From Sorghum bicolor (lineage: Eukaryota > Streptophyta > Magnoliopsida > Poales > Poaceae), in NCBI RefSeq assembly GCF_000003195.3, contig NC_012873.2, forward strand, positions 26,916,547 to 26,980,546: DNA of 64,000 nucleotides, read 5' to 3'. The translations under genes and the position numbers were made by a program. A model generated the notes under the pieces. It had not been told where the DNA came from, searched no databases, and saw only the letters and a list, made by a program, of their open reading frames with translations. This document shows, one piece after another, positions 8,732-18,677 of this stretch (positions are counted from its first letter, which is position 1; every line of letters starts with the position of its first letter).

Positions 8732-11700
8732 TTATTGGCCTAGCTGCTCGGGCTGATCACCCGCCTGGCCCTGCTGCCCGGACGAAGGGGTCGGGGCCAC
8801 CGGCGCCTGGCTGGTCGAGACCGCAGGCGTCGACCGCCCATCTCCCGCAACGGACGCGCCCGACAACTCCCTGGCCGACCTATCTGAACTCGGCTGGTCT
8901 GGAGGAGTGGCCGTTCCGCACAGATTGATGTCGCCGATCACTGTCGACGACAAGTCCAGCAGACTACCCCGAAGCTCGTCCGCGTCCTGCGGGCCGACTT
9001 CCTTCGGGTACCCCTTCTCCAGCCTGCTCAAGTCGACCAAGGGGTAGTGGGCGCGCACCATGCTGAGGACGTGCGCGCCGGCAAACTCCCCGGCGTCCTT
9101 CACAAATTGCTGGAGCCAGCCCCATGCCCGTTGCGCCTTCTCGACCGGGGTCAACTGCGGCGCGCGGGGCTGGCTCTCCGGGAGCTCGGGACTGATCAGG
9201 TCTAGGACCGGGGACACTCCTTTCCAGATCCTGCAACAGTTGACCTTCCAGGAGTCCCGGTCCTTGGTCAGATCATCCAGGTGCTTCTTGGCGTTCACCT
9301 TGAGCACTGCAAACGAAACGAAGCGTTATTTTAGGCATAAAAAAGGGGCAGGCAGCAACCAACAAGGCGGCACCCATTACCAGATAGCTCCCGGTCTTTT
9401 CGACCCAATTCCTCTCCTGCTCGCCGCCCGGACTCCAGCGCACCGGCGAGCTGTTGGCTGAGCTGCTCCTTCTCTTGTCGGAGGCTCGCCACCTCCTCCT
9501 CCAAGTCTGCGTGAATCCTAAACTGGTCAGCAAAGCAAACTATACAAGTACGCGAAGCTGCTCGGAGCGTGTGACTAACCTTCTTGCAGCCGGTACTGGT
9601 CGGCCAAACGACGAGCGAGGTCGAGACGACGCTCCTTTTCGGCACTCATCTCGACCACCTTCTCCCCGACCTCCGCCCGCAACCGGTCTACCTCCGCGGC
9701 AAGGGCCTTGTTCTCGGCCATGACGCCTTCTATCTGGTCAAAGCACCGTTTCCGGTACTTCGCCGTTTTCATTGCGTCCTACAAAGCAAGCATATAACGA
9801 CCATGCAAGACAAGGCAAAAGAATGTGCAGCAGCACAAAAAGCCGCTTACCTTGACTTCGTCGACGAGGCGCTTGGCCGCGCGCTCCACCCTGGCGGCCT
9901 CTTCGGTCTCGGCGAGCTCCTCATGCCCGATAAAGTGATCCCCGCGTTGGCGCCACACATACACGTGTTGGCGGCCATCACAGGGACGACCCTCGATCTC
10001 TTCCACCTCATCATCGGAGGCCGCCCGGGTTTCCTCCTCCTGTGCTGCGTCACCCCCGGTGGCGGTCCCAGGTATTACTGGCCCTTGGACCAGACCTGGG
10101 GAGCCCGCAGCCGAAGAGGCTCCTGCTCGGGGCGGCGTGGGGACTTCACTCCCCCCAGCAGGAGGAGCGGTCGGAGATCTTCCCTTTTCTGAGGAGTCAG
10201 TTGGGGGAGCCTCTCCAGCCCTGGTCGGGCTGCTTGTCGTAGTCGGTGCCGCGCTCGGGAGCCCCTCGGTGCTCCCAGGCGCGACTGCAGCTGTTGGCTG
10301 CTCTGTGGTCTGGGGAGCCGCATCCCCAGAACCGCGGGCAGGCTCGCCCGTTCCCTGGCTGGCAGTTTGGCCGGGGTCGACATCCGATGCCGCACTACAG
10401 GAACAAAAGTCAAATTTCAAAAAAAAAAAGAGGAGTCCAAAATACGTAAGTCGAACACTTACAGGTCTGACCGACGGTGGGTCGCGGTGAACCTCCTCCT
10501 CGCCCGGCCGGTCGGCACCTGTGCCACCATCTCGACAGCTTGCGGGGCAGCGGCGCCGCTGGCCACTCGATCAGTGGCGACCGGCGCAGTGTCTGGGCGG
10601 CTCCGAGGCCGTCGGACCAACGACGGCGCAGCCTCCTCGTCGTCGTCGTCGTCGACGATCTGCACGAGCCGACGACGCTTCGGTGCTTGGCTGCTCTCCG
10701 CCGGTAGATCTGCCGGCAGCTCCGGTGTCGGCAAGGGATCTGCCGGCAATGGCCTCTTCCCCGCTACCCTCTCCTCGGAGGTCGGGACGGGGCGGGCTTG
10801 GTCTTCCTCACTGCTGGTGTAATGAGTACACCGAGCAGCGTCCTCCTTTGGCGGGACCTCTCCCGCAGGATTTTCCATCCCCGGTGCCAGTGATACATAC
10901 ACTGTGCACCGGTCGACATCGCCGACCTGCAAAAGCAACAGAGATGAGTCAACTGCAGACGATATACGAATGCTCAAACAGAATCTGCTACATACCTTTG
11001 GTGCTGGTCGTCCTAACTTGAAGGCTTGCACCCGATCACTGCCACGGATGAAGCCCCCATCCGCGAAGTTAAACAGCTCGTTCAACAGCTGTTGTACCTC
11101 CGCTTTCTCCAAGATCTCCGACCGCATCCTGGTCGGGTCTGCGCTTCCGGCATACTCGTACGCCGAGTGCACCCTCTTCTGGCAGGGCATCACCCGGCGG
11201 CAAATGAAGTTGCCGACCACGCCAAGCCCGTCTAGGCGCGACCAGTCGATCAGCTTCATGAGATCCGCCACTGGACCGTCGAACTCCGGGCGGTCGGTCC
11301 AGCTCGTCCTCTTCTCAGGAATGTACCCCACGTCGCAGAACGTGGAGCTGCCCGGTTCCTCCCTGATGTAGAACCACTTCCTGTACCATTCGGTCAAGGA
11401 AGTGTTCCATGGGCAGTGCAGGTAGCGATTCTTCATTCCATCACGAAGGTTGAGGTATACTCCACCTGCAACCTTGGAGCCTCCAACTGCTCCCTTCTTC
11501 CTCAAGCAGAAAAGATACCGAAAAAGATCGAAGTGCGGCTCTATGCCAACATAGGCCTCGCACAGGTGGATGAAGGTGGAAATGAGGAGAATTGAGTTCG
11601 GGTGCAGATTGCAAATCCCGATCTCATAGTACAAAAGAAGACCTTGAAGAAAAGGATGAACAGGAACACCAAAGCCTCTCTTAACGAAATCTTCAAAAAC

Positions 11701-11864
11701 GACGATCTCACCGGCGCGAGGGTCGGGGTAGCTCTCCCCCTCCGGTGCCCTCCAGCCGCCGAGCTCATATCGACGAGGTCACCAAGAGATTTTGTGGTGC
11801 TGCGAGACTTCTTCCACTCCTTGGCCATCAGTTCGGCCCTCTTCCTGGAGTCGCTCTTCGCCAT
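8732..11864 (-). CDS. A antisense accessory gene, six exons, PF04195-like
   Basis: Multi-exon gene opposite to gag-pol. ATG at 11864-11862; stop at 8734-8732. Introns with GT-AG borders (plus coordinates): 10927-10995, 10395-10462, 9779-9850, 9518-9579 and 9307-9380, all 62-74 bp. Exon 1 carries the 'putative gypsy-type transposon' (PF04195-like) region, including LYYEIGICNLHPNSIL and FIHLCEAYVGIEPHFDLFRY. Exon 2 is Pro/Glu-rich with a basic-acidic run (PKRRRLVQIVDDDDDEE) that could direct nuclear entry. Exon 3 is low-complexity. Exons 4-5 are coiled coil (IHADLEEEVASLRQEKEQLS). Exon 6 has a conserved C-terminal block (AWGWLQQFVKDAGEFAGAH). Two flaws: the frame changes once in exon 1 near 11770, and the exon 4/5 join is off by one base by my reading. 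Function unknown; proteins like this are known from grass Gypsy elements. Confidence 0.82.
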
Positions 11865-12280
11865 TAGAGGTGCGAATGTGGGCTTGAGTTAGGAAGATGC
11901 AGGAGATTGGAGAAGATGAGAGCGGAAGGTTTGAAGGCAATGGCAGGCGAAGCGGTACAGGCGGACCTATTAGGCTCTTATAAACCCGCGACTCCACCTC
12001 TCCCACTTCCTGTATTCTCGGGAAGTGGGCAGGCCATGCGGCGGACGCGGCGTTTCGGTTTACAATGATTATAGGCAATTAATGCGGCGGAGTTTTCGTA
12101 CCAATTGATGGTTTCCTTTTCTCAAACCATGCAAAGGGCGGTTGTACAGTTGTCAGGTGCAACTTTTCATGCATCCGTCCGACATCCCGTCAGGAGACCT
12201 CGTCACGTCAACTTTAACTGGAAAGATCTTTTCAAAAGTAAGAAGACACATACGCCAGTGAGTCAACAATCCGGGGACTG
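11865..12280. other. A region upstream of the antisense gene
   Basis: Non-coding. On the minus strand it holds the presumed promoter and leader of the antisense gene (TATA-like site at 11977-11986). The plus-strand open frames here are short and overlap the tandem array; I do not regard them as genes. Confidence 0.6.
11977..11986 (-). promoter_or_regulatory. TATA-like box for the A antisense gene
   Basis: On the minus strand the sequence reads GGTTTATAAG, about 115 bp upstream of the ATG at 11864, a normal TATA-to-ATG distance for a short leader. It lies in a GC-richer context than the surrounding sequence. Confidence 0.5.
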
Positions 12281-12560
12281 CACCGACCACCGAGCACTCG
12301 ACGCTCGGGGACTGGTCGCCCAGTCTATCAGCTCGGAACTTCAAGGACTGTACCGACCACCGAGCACTCGACGCTCGGGGACTGGTTGCCCAGTCTATCA
12401 GCTCAGAACTTCAGGGGCTGCACCGACCACCGAGCACTCGACGCTCGGGGACTGGTCGCCCAGTCTATCAGCTCAAAGCTTTAAAGCATGCACCGACCAC
12501 TGAGCACTCGACGCTCGGGGACTGGTCGTACAGTATAGCAACATATAATTCCAAGAAGCA
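12281..12560 (+). repeat. A tandem array: four copies of a 70-bp unit
   Basis: Units start at 12281, 12351, 12421 and 12491, exactly 70 bp apart, each with CACCGACCACCGAGCACTCG followed by CGCTCGGGGACTGG. The last unit is the most diverged. Each unit contains the CTCGGGGACT core that also forms the end of the polypurine tract beside the 3' LTR. Confidence 0.93.
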
Positions 12561-13083
12561 CACTAAGTGCTTGGGGACTGGTCGATTGGTCTTTTCAATT
12601 GCAGACGAGCATGACATGCTCGGGGACTGGTAAATTCACTTTAGACCTTGCTACAAGGCTCATAATTCGCCTTCCAGCAAGCTCGGGGACTACATCGGTA
12701 CGATGCATCTAGCGATGCATCTCAGTCTCAAAACTACTTTGGGGAATTTTCTTTTGACCCTGGCACCACGTGCCTACGTCACCTACTACCAGGCTCGGGG
12801 ACTAAGTGGGCACACTTCACCTAGCGGTGAATTTGCTTGCTTTTTTGATGCTTCTACCTTTCAAAAAGGTAAAGTGGGCACACTTCACCAGGAAAGAAAT
12901 TTTTTTAAGAGCACCATGCATTCTTCGAACAACCTGCTTCTTCGATGTCAATGTTGATCAACTGTCTTTCGAGTTGGTCAAGGAACCGTTGCAACTGTTT
13001 GGGCGATTTTCCCACTTATTGAAGACGCCAAGCCTCGCTGATCGAAGAAGCTCAAGACGGCGTGTTGCATCACAATACATGGT
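12561..13083. other. A non-coding 3' internal region with scattered CTCGGGGACT motifs
   Basis: Past the array, GC(T)CGGGGACT-like motifs continue irregularly (about 12570, 12618, 12680, 12795). Other parts are unremarkable; a paired AGTGGGCACACTTCACC occurs at about 12805 and 12873. No protein-coding potential that I trust. Confidence 0.6.
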
Positions 13084-13097
13084 GCTCGGGGACTAGC
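13081..13097 (+). other. A polypurine-tract region
   Basis: GGTGCTCGGGGACTAGC directly precedes the 3' LTR. The same sequence precedes the 3' LTR of B (about 33891-33907). It is a short purine-rich tract, CGGGGA, in the place where plus-strand priming is expected. Confidence 0.7.
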
Positions 13098-13559
13098 TGT
13101 GGGGGTATAAACCCCTATACCCTTACGGCTAGACTTCAGACAGGAAGCTTGGCCCACTACGAGACGAGTTCAAGGCTTGATCCGACAGCTCGGAGTTTCG
13201 CGCAAGGAAACAAGACGTGGAGATCAAGCAGGATTCTAGTCGGTTAGAATAGGAATTGATATCGAACTATCTATGGCAATTGTAACTGACTAGGATTAGT
13301 TTCCAGATTTGTAACCCTGCCCTCCAGACTATATAAGGAGGGGCAAGGGACCCCCCTAGGACAACATATATTCTCTCAGCACAAATCAATACAACCAGAC
13401 GCAGGACGTAGGTATTACGCCAACTCGGCGGCCGAACCTGGATAAAAAGCTTGTCCGTGTCTTGCGTCACCATCGACTTCGTAGTTTGCGCACCGTCTAC
13501 CGATAAACTACTACCGTGGGTATACCCCAAGGTAGACTGCCGACTAGCTTTCGTCGACA
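13098..13559 (+). repeat. A 3' LTR (462 bp)
   Basis: Same ends and length as 1612-2073. The four differences by eye are C/A near 13140, two C/T changes near 13287 and 13308, and G/C near 13475. It is followed by the target duplication CTTTG at 13560-13564. Confidence 0.97.
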
Positions 13560-14918
13560 CTTTGGTTATAGAGTTAGGATCGGGTAGCTGCTTAGCCATG
13601 CTTTAAGCGGTAGAAGTCGGGTGATTTCCTGTCACCTGCACGATATAGGGTTGTGTCGGATCACGATGGTCTATATGTGCTATCGTGGATGGAACCTGAT
13701 TAATTTGACTTAAGCCGAGCAGAGTTTTGCAAGGTTGTAGTAACTCCGTCTGTGGCAGCTAAGGACCGATCATTCTACGTCCTATTGTCATGTTGAACGC
13801 ATGCCTAACACTTAGTTGGCCGGATAACTCGTTCCGACCGCGAAGCCGAGTAGTATGACTCAGGCCGGAAGACCAGCAAGTATAAAGTACGCACTATCGG
13901 AGGAAGTGCGGTGTGCGGGGGACCATTGGCGTAAGCCCAAAGGCAGGTGAGTTAAAATTCCTGACCTCCCTGGCAGAGTGGTAGCCCTGGGAGTGAGGCG
14001 CTGATCGGAGCCGCGATTCCTGAGTCGTACCAAAGGTGACCCGTTGGCTCTCCGACGGGGGATGCTTGGGTGAGTGCTAGGAATAACCCTCCAGCTGGAT
14101 AGGAATTCGATTCGAATCGCCGTCTCTCCCGGTTATTGAGAACCTGATAGAGCAGCGGCAAACGTAGCATTCACTAATGGATTTGGTTCATGATAATGAT
14201 GATAGCAAAGAAGAACATATGATGAGTTTAATATGGTTATTATTGTTTGTAATGATCAAGTGATGTGTTGTAGTACAGTTGCTAATCTAGTGGTAGGCTG
14301 ATGATAAATAAATATGATGCACTCAAAATAATTTAGTTTTAATTTAAGCTTTTGGCAAACGATGAGTCAACCAGCTCCACTTGATATTTAGCCTTGCATG
14401 ATCCTTGGTGTCTTTTATGTTTTACTAGACGGGTAAGTCTAGTTGAGTACATTCTCGTACTCAGGGTTTATTCCCACCTGTTGCAGATGACATCTTTTAT
14501 GACGGCTTCTGCAAGACCTGTCTCCATCCCGCTCGGGATGAGGACTAACCGTTGGGCACGGTTCTCTAACAACCTCGTACCTGATGCTTTTGGAAGGATG
14601 ATGTAGACTCTGGCAGTAACTCGAACTTAAGAACTGAATTTGGAAAGTGTCTGTGTAACTATTTTGCTTCCGCTACTTCAAACAAGTGTTGTAATAACTT
14701 AATACTCCGATGTGGTGCCGCTTCGACGACAATGTATGACTTTGTAACAATCACTGTGTTGTGCTGAATTATTACGATCTTGGTTTGTTGCAAGTTGGTT
14801 TGAAGTCCTTCGTGATTTCAATTGACTACCGGGATTATATGGGCTCAAGTTTGGAAACTTGATTGCTTGTCGATCGTTTCTACACTTGAACTCTTATAAT
14901 TTGGTCGGTTCTGTGACA
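13560..14918 (+). repeat. T1 5' LTR, distal part
   Basis: Continues T1's LTR after element A and matches 24801-26156. It ends TCTGTGACA at 14918, directly before the primer site. It contains a strong splice-donor-like GTAAGT (14433-14438), a perfect 6-bp hairpin GAGTAC/GTACTC (about 14445-14462) and an acceptor-like TTGCAG (14481-14486). Confidence 0.92.
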
Positions 14919-14920
14919 GC

Positions 14921-14932
14921 TGGCATCAAAGC
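14921..14932 (+). other. T1 primer-binding site
   Basis: TGGCATCAAAGC, two mismatches from the plant initiator-Met tRNA complement TGGTATCAGAGC, two bases after the LTR end. Confidence 0.8.
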
Positions 14933-15735
14933 AAGTTCAGCATTATAAATGCAGCGTTTGTGTATTTAAAAACAAAAGATTTTTTAAATAAAATGGTGTA
15001 AATCAATATTTAAGTTATGCCAGTGGTCGAATCCTCCTTGCCCACATAAGAACTATAGGTGGCTATATAAGTACTGACTTGGGGGGTTTTTATTTATGCA
15101 TCTCCGGCAGTACTCAGGTATGGATGTGTGGTGACCGCACTATGCTACCCTGTGGTCTAATGGTGGAGGTAGCCTTCATATGTGAATTAGCCACATATGT
15201 TGCTAGATTTAAATTATGCAACGTCGCACCTACGCTCTGGTAAGTGTGAGCTGTGAGAGCATTATCGTCCAAACGGCGGTCTAGGGGAGTGTTCGCGGTG
15301 GTTTTCTAGAGTGGTTACATGTCAAAACCATGGAACCCCGAAAGAAACTTAATTGGGAAGCATTTAATTTCTCGGGTAGCTGTGGTGTCATTGTTTGTGC
15401 ATGTTGGGCACGTCCAAGCAATGTGCACTTAGTTTACCGATTTCTTGAGTGATTTTTTGGGAACTGTTGGGCTGAAATGAAGTTTTCTGCAGGTACTCTA
15501 ACAGCGCACGTGTAAATCGATAGTTATCGTATCGAGAGACGAATGTATGCCACCGTATATCCGTTAGAATGTTAATTTCTAAGTTTGTGAGGACGTACGG
15601 TTCGTGCATGCATCATGTCGCATTCATACATATATTCTGTCTACTCCTTCCCTTACAATTTTGTCCCTTTTAAATAAATAAATGTTGCTTAAACTAATCC
15701 TCTTTTACCCATGGTATTCCTATTCCTTTCCACAG
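14933..15735 (+). other. T1 untranslated leader with a possible intron
   Basis: About 800 bases without a convincing ORF. A consensus donor CTCTG|GTAAGTGTGAG lies at 15240, and an acceptor TTTCCACAG ends at 15735, immediately before the ATG of the next ORF. If used, this would be a 496-bp leader intron. This is a reading of splice consensus only. Confidence 0.5.
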
Positions 15736-16819
15736 ATGGACGCACCCGCTTCGCCCCGTCCCAGTGACACCTTCTTGCGCGAGTTTGGCACTCCTACCCT
15801 GCTCTGGAGAGTGTTACAGTCTGTCGGGTATACTGAGCCACCTCAGTATTCTTGGTGGGAGTTGGAGAGCACAGGAGGGATACAGTGGTTTGCTGTGTAG
15901 GGAGTTGTCCCTCCACATGGGGACAAGCCTGCATGGACAGGTTGGACTTGTAGCTCAGATGGGCAGACTCCTTGGGAGGCAGCTCAGGTTGAAGCCCAGA
16001 CTATCCTGCTCGATATCTGTCACAGGTGTGGCGATGAGCTGACGGGAGGACCAGCGGCCTCCATTCCCCGTGCGGACGCAGCAGCAGCGGAGTGGAAACA
16101 GGCTGATGGCTGTGCTTTGGTTTGAGGCAGGGGAGAGAGAGCTGAGAGTTCTAGTCCTGCTATGAGTGCTGTGATGGCTGTACTCAAGCTGATCAGTCAG
16201 CGAGAGGACACCTATGCACAGGTGATGGTGGCTGTTCACCGGGCTCAGGAGATGCAACGGAAGGCTGAAAAGCGTGCTCGCAAGTTTTGCAAGCAAGCTA
16301 GACTCCTGGAGCAAGCTCAGAAGGACCGCAATGACTGGGAAGACATTGCGGAGTACCGTAGGCAGCAGTGGGTGAAGGCCATTAGAGAGAGATCATAAGC
16401 AGGATCAGATGAGTCAGTTAGGTAGAGAGAGGGAGACCATACAGGAGCGCTTGGTGCAGATCACTCGTGAGGGGGACACCGCACTCCACGTGTCGGAGAA
16501 CAGGCGCCGGGCATGGGAGATGCACCGAGTTCAGTCGCTTGAGCCGGAGAACTATCTGCAGGATCAGATTGAGGCTGGTCTTGTGGAGATTCACCGTATC
16601 AACAACTTGCTACACCCTATTCCTCACCCTATACCCGTGTATCTAGAGGTGTTACCTCAGGTGATTGTGGCCGATGATGATGGTATGGAGGTCGATGGAC
16701 CAGCAGCGGCTGCACCACTTTTGCACGAGGACGTGGAGGACGAGGAGCTTGAGCCGGTTAGCGACGAGGATGGAGAGGTGATCTTCGACGCTGACTCGGA
16801 CGACGAGCCTAGAGTGTAG
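15736..16819 (+). pseudogene. T1 extra ORF upstream of gag (decayed)
   Basis: An ORF in a place where most Gypsy elements have none, between leader and gag. It starts at ATG 15736 right after a splice-acceptor-like CACAG. One frame runs to about 16390, with in-frame stops at 15898 (TAG) and 16123 (TGA), then continues one frame over to the stop near 16819, so it has two nonsense codons and one frameshift over about 360 codons. The middle is a charged, probably coiled-coil region (MQRKAEKRARKFCKQARLLE). The C-terminus is strongly acidic (EDEELEPVSDEDGEV). No domain recognised; it could be a trans-factor of the element. Confidence 0.65.
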
Positions 16820-17178
16820 GGAGTAGTGGGTAGCGTATGTGAGGATCTTTTGTAGTATGCCAGTCAGCCGTGTTGCTTTTGTACCCATGTTGTAATCTGG
16901 AACTTTGACCGTGACTCATGACATGTACTGTGATGGTGTAATAACTTTGTGGACCTCATGTGTAACCTTAACATGTTCGTTATGTTATGACGCTGTTTTC
17001 TGTTGTGGTGCATATTGCGGATATCTCTGTCATGTGTTGGATTGGTGATGTTGTTTTGTGGAATTGAATTATTGTGCCTTTCTGTAAAGCTATTCTCTCG
17101 AATACTTTCAGGCATAAATATAAGTTCTTCTACGGCAAATCTTGTCATCATGAATGCTCACTGACTGTGTCTTTACAG
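16820..17178 (+). other. T1 spacer before gag
   Basis: AT-rich and non-coding. It ends in GTCTTTACAG, a good splice acceptor, exactly before the gag ATG at 17179, repeating the arrangement at 15735. I see no strong matching donor within the spacer. Confidence 0.55.
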
Positions 17179-18677
17179 ATGTCTCGTGGCACCCGAGGTG
17201 CGGAACAACGTGCAAACATGAATCCACCCCCTCCTCCTCCACCACCGAATCGTGCTGAGTTAATGCAAATGATGGTGGAAAATCAGAGGATGCTCACGGA
17301 GACCATCAATCGGATGGCGAATCAGGGTGGCCGTAATGCACATGAAGGGCCAGCACCTAACCAGTACAGTAGCTTCAAGGACTTCATGGATACAAAGCCC
17401 CCACCTTTCAGGAAGCTGAAGAACCTCTTCAAGCTGAGGAATGGCTGAACACGGTAGAACAAAAGTTCCGCTTGCTTCGGTTGACTGAAGGTTTGAAGGC
17501 GGAGTATGCAGCTCATCAACTGCAAGGTCCGGCAGGCATCTGGTGGAATCAGTATCGGGAAGCTCTTCCAACCGACACTGTGCTTGACTGGAATCTTTTC
17601 CGTGATGCTTTTAAAGGGCATTTCATTCCTCCTGGTGTCATGGAGATGAAACATACCAAGTTCATGTAGTTAACCCAGGGTAACAAAACTTTGAAGGAGT
17701 ATTTGCATGCTTTCAATCATTTGTCTAGGTATGCTCCTGAGTTTGTGAACACGGAGATGAAGAAGATTGCTAGTTTCAAGCGGGGTTTGGGCCCCAAATT
17801 GTTGAAGACTATGGGCCGCACTAAGTGTGCAACTTTCAATGAGTTTGTCAGTGATGCTCTCACTCAAGAGAACTATAACACTGTGTACACTGCGACCAAG
17901 ACTCGCAAGAGGGCTTTTGAGGCCGGGGCAGGGTCATCTCAGTCCAAGGCAACAGTGGCAGCTAAGCCACCGTTCCGTGCTCCAGCGCCGAACCAGCGGT
18001 ACCGCCCTCCAGTGAAGAAGAATCAGGCGAAGACGGGTTTCCGCAAGGGGTACTCTATTGCTCTTCCTAGGGGCAACATGGGTCCCAACTATGCTAAGAC
18101 TCCACCTGCCAACCGTCCGTGCTGGAACTGCAATCAGACCGGGCATTGGCAGAGCAACTGTCCTTACCCGTCAAAGAAGGGCAATCAGGGGAACGTCCGT
18201 CAAGGGCGTGTTCACTACACCACGGTGGAAGCAATCCCTGCTGGTGAGGTAGTTACGGCTGGTAAGTTTCGGGTTAATCAACATGATGCACTTGTGCTTT
18301 TTGATTCTGGAGCATCGCATTCTTTTGTGAGTTCTAAATTTGTGTCTAAGAATAATATCAAGGCAATTACACTTGATAAGGGCAGTTATTATATTAGTGA
18401 TGCGGGAAATGATATTTTCACCAATCAAGTGGTTTTGGGGGCAACTCTGGAAATAGGAGGCCGTCAGTTTCTTGCTGATTTGGTTGTTCTACCCGGTGTG
18501 TGCATAGATGTAATTCTGGGGATGAAGTGGATGAGTGGCAACGGAGTTCTTATCGACACCACCACTCCTGTAGTGATGTTGAAAGACCCAAATACCAAGG
18601 AGGCATTTCTAGTGCAACTCCCTCGTGATATTCAAATCCGTAGCACTATGAATGTAGTTACATCTAAGGCTATTTAG
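17179..18677 (+). pseudogene. gag: T1 gag-protease (broken)
   Basis: Gag of a chromovirus. It starts MSRGTRGAEQ, with a proline run and the retrotransposon Gag core (LQGPAGIWWNQYREALP near 17521; KEYLHAFNHLSRYAPEF near 17695). A zinc knuckle CWNCNQTGHWQSNC lies near 18119, and the protease motif VLFDSGASHSFV near 18295. Defects: a one-base loss near 17415 shifts the frame, TAG interrupts at 17667-17669, and another TAG at 18675-18677 separates protease from RT where a sense codon is expected. These are ordinary decay. Confidence 0.9.

Larger units (their letters stand above)
1612..13559 (+). mobile_element. A: nearly intact Tat-like Ty3/Gypsy retrotransposon with antisense gene
   Basis: An 11,948-bp element with 462-bp LTRs that differ at 4 positions by eye, a perfect 5-bp target duplication, a primer site, an uninterrupted gag-pro ORF, a single TAG, an uninterrupted pol ORF, then 4.6 kb between pol and the 3' LTR holding an antisense spliced gene and a tandem array. 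The pol order (PR-RT-RH-IN), the lack of a chromodomain and the large post-pol region with an accessory gene place it in the Tat lineage of grasses. Grande, of the same broad lineage, also carries an antisense gene there. It is the youngest-looking element of the left half and may have been active recently. Confidence 0.93.

Noticed and set aside
9584..10192. 202-codon plus-strand ORF opposite the antisense gene of A
   Set aside because: It covers antisense exons 3 and 4 in reverse and ignores their splice sites; composition follows the GC-rich exons.
12281..12560. 70-bp array as a CRISPR
   Set aside because: Units are repeated end to end without variable spacers, in a plant retrotransposon.
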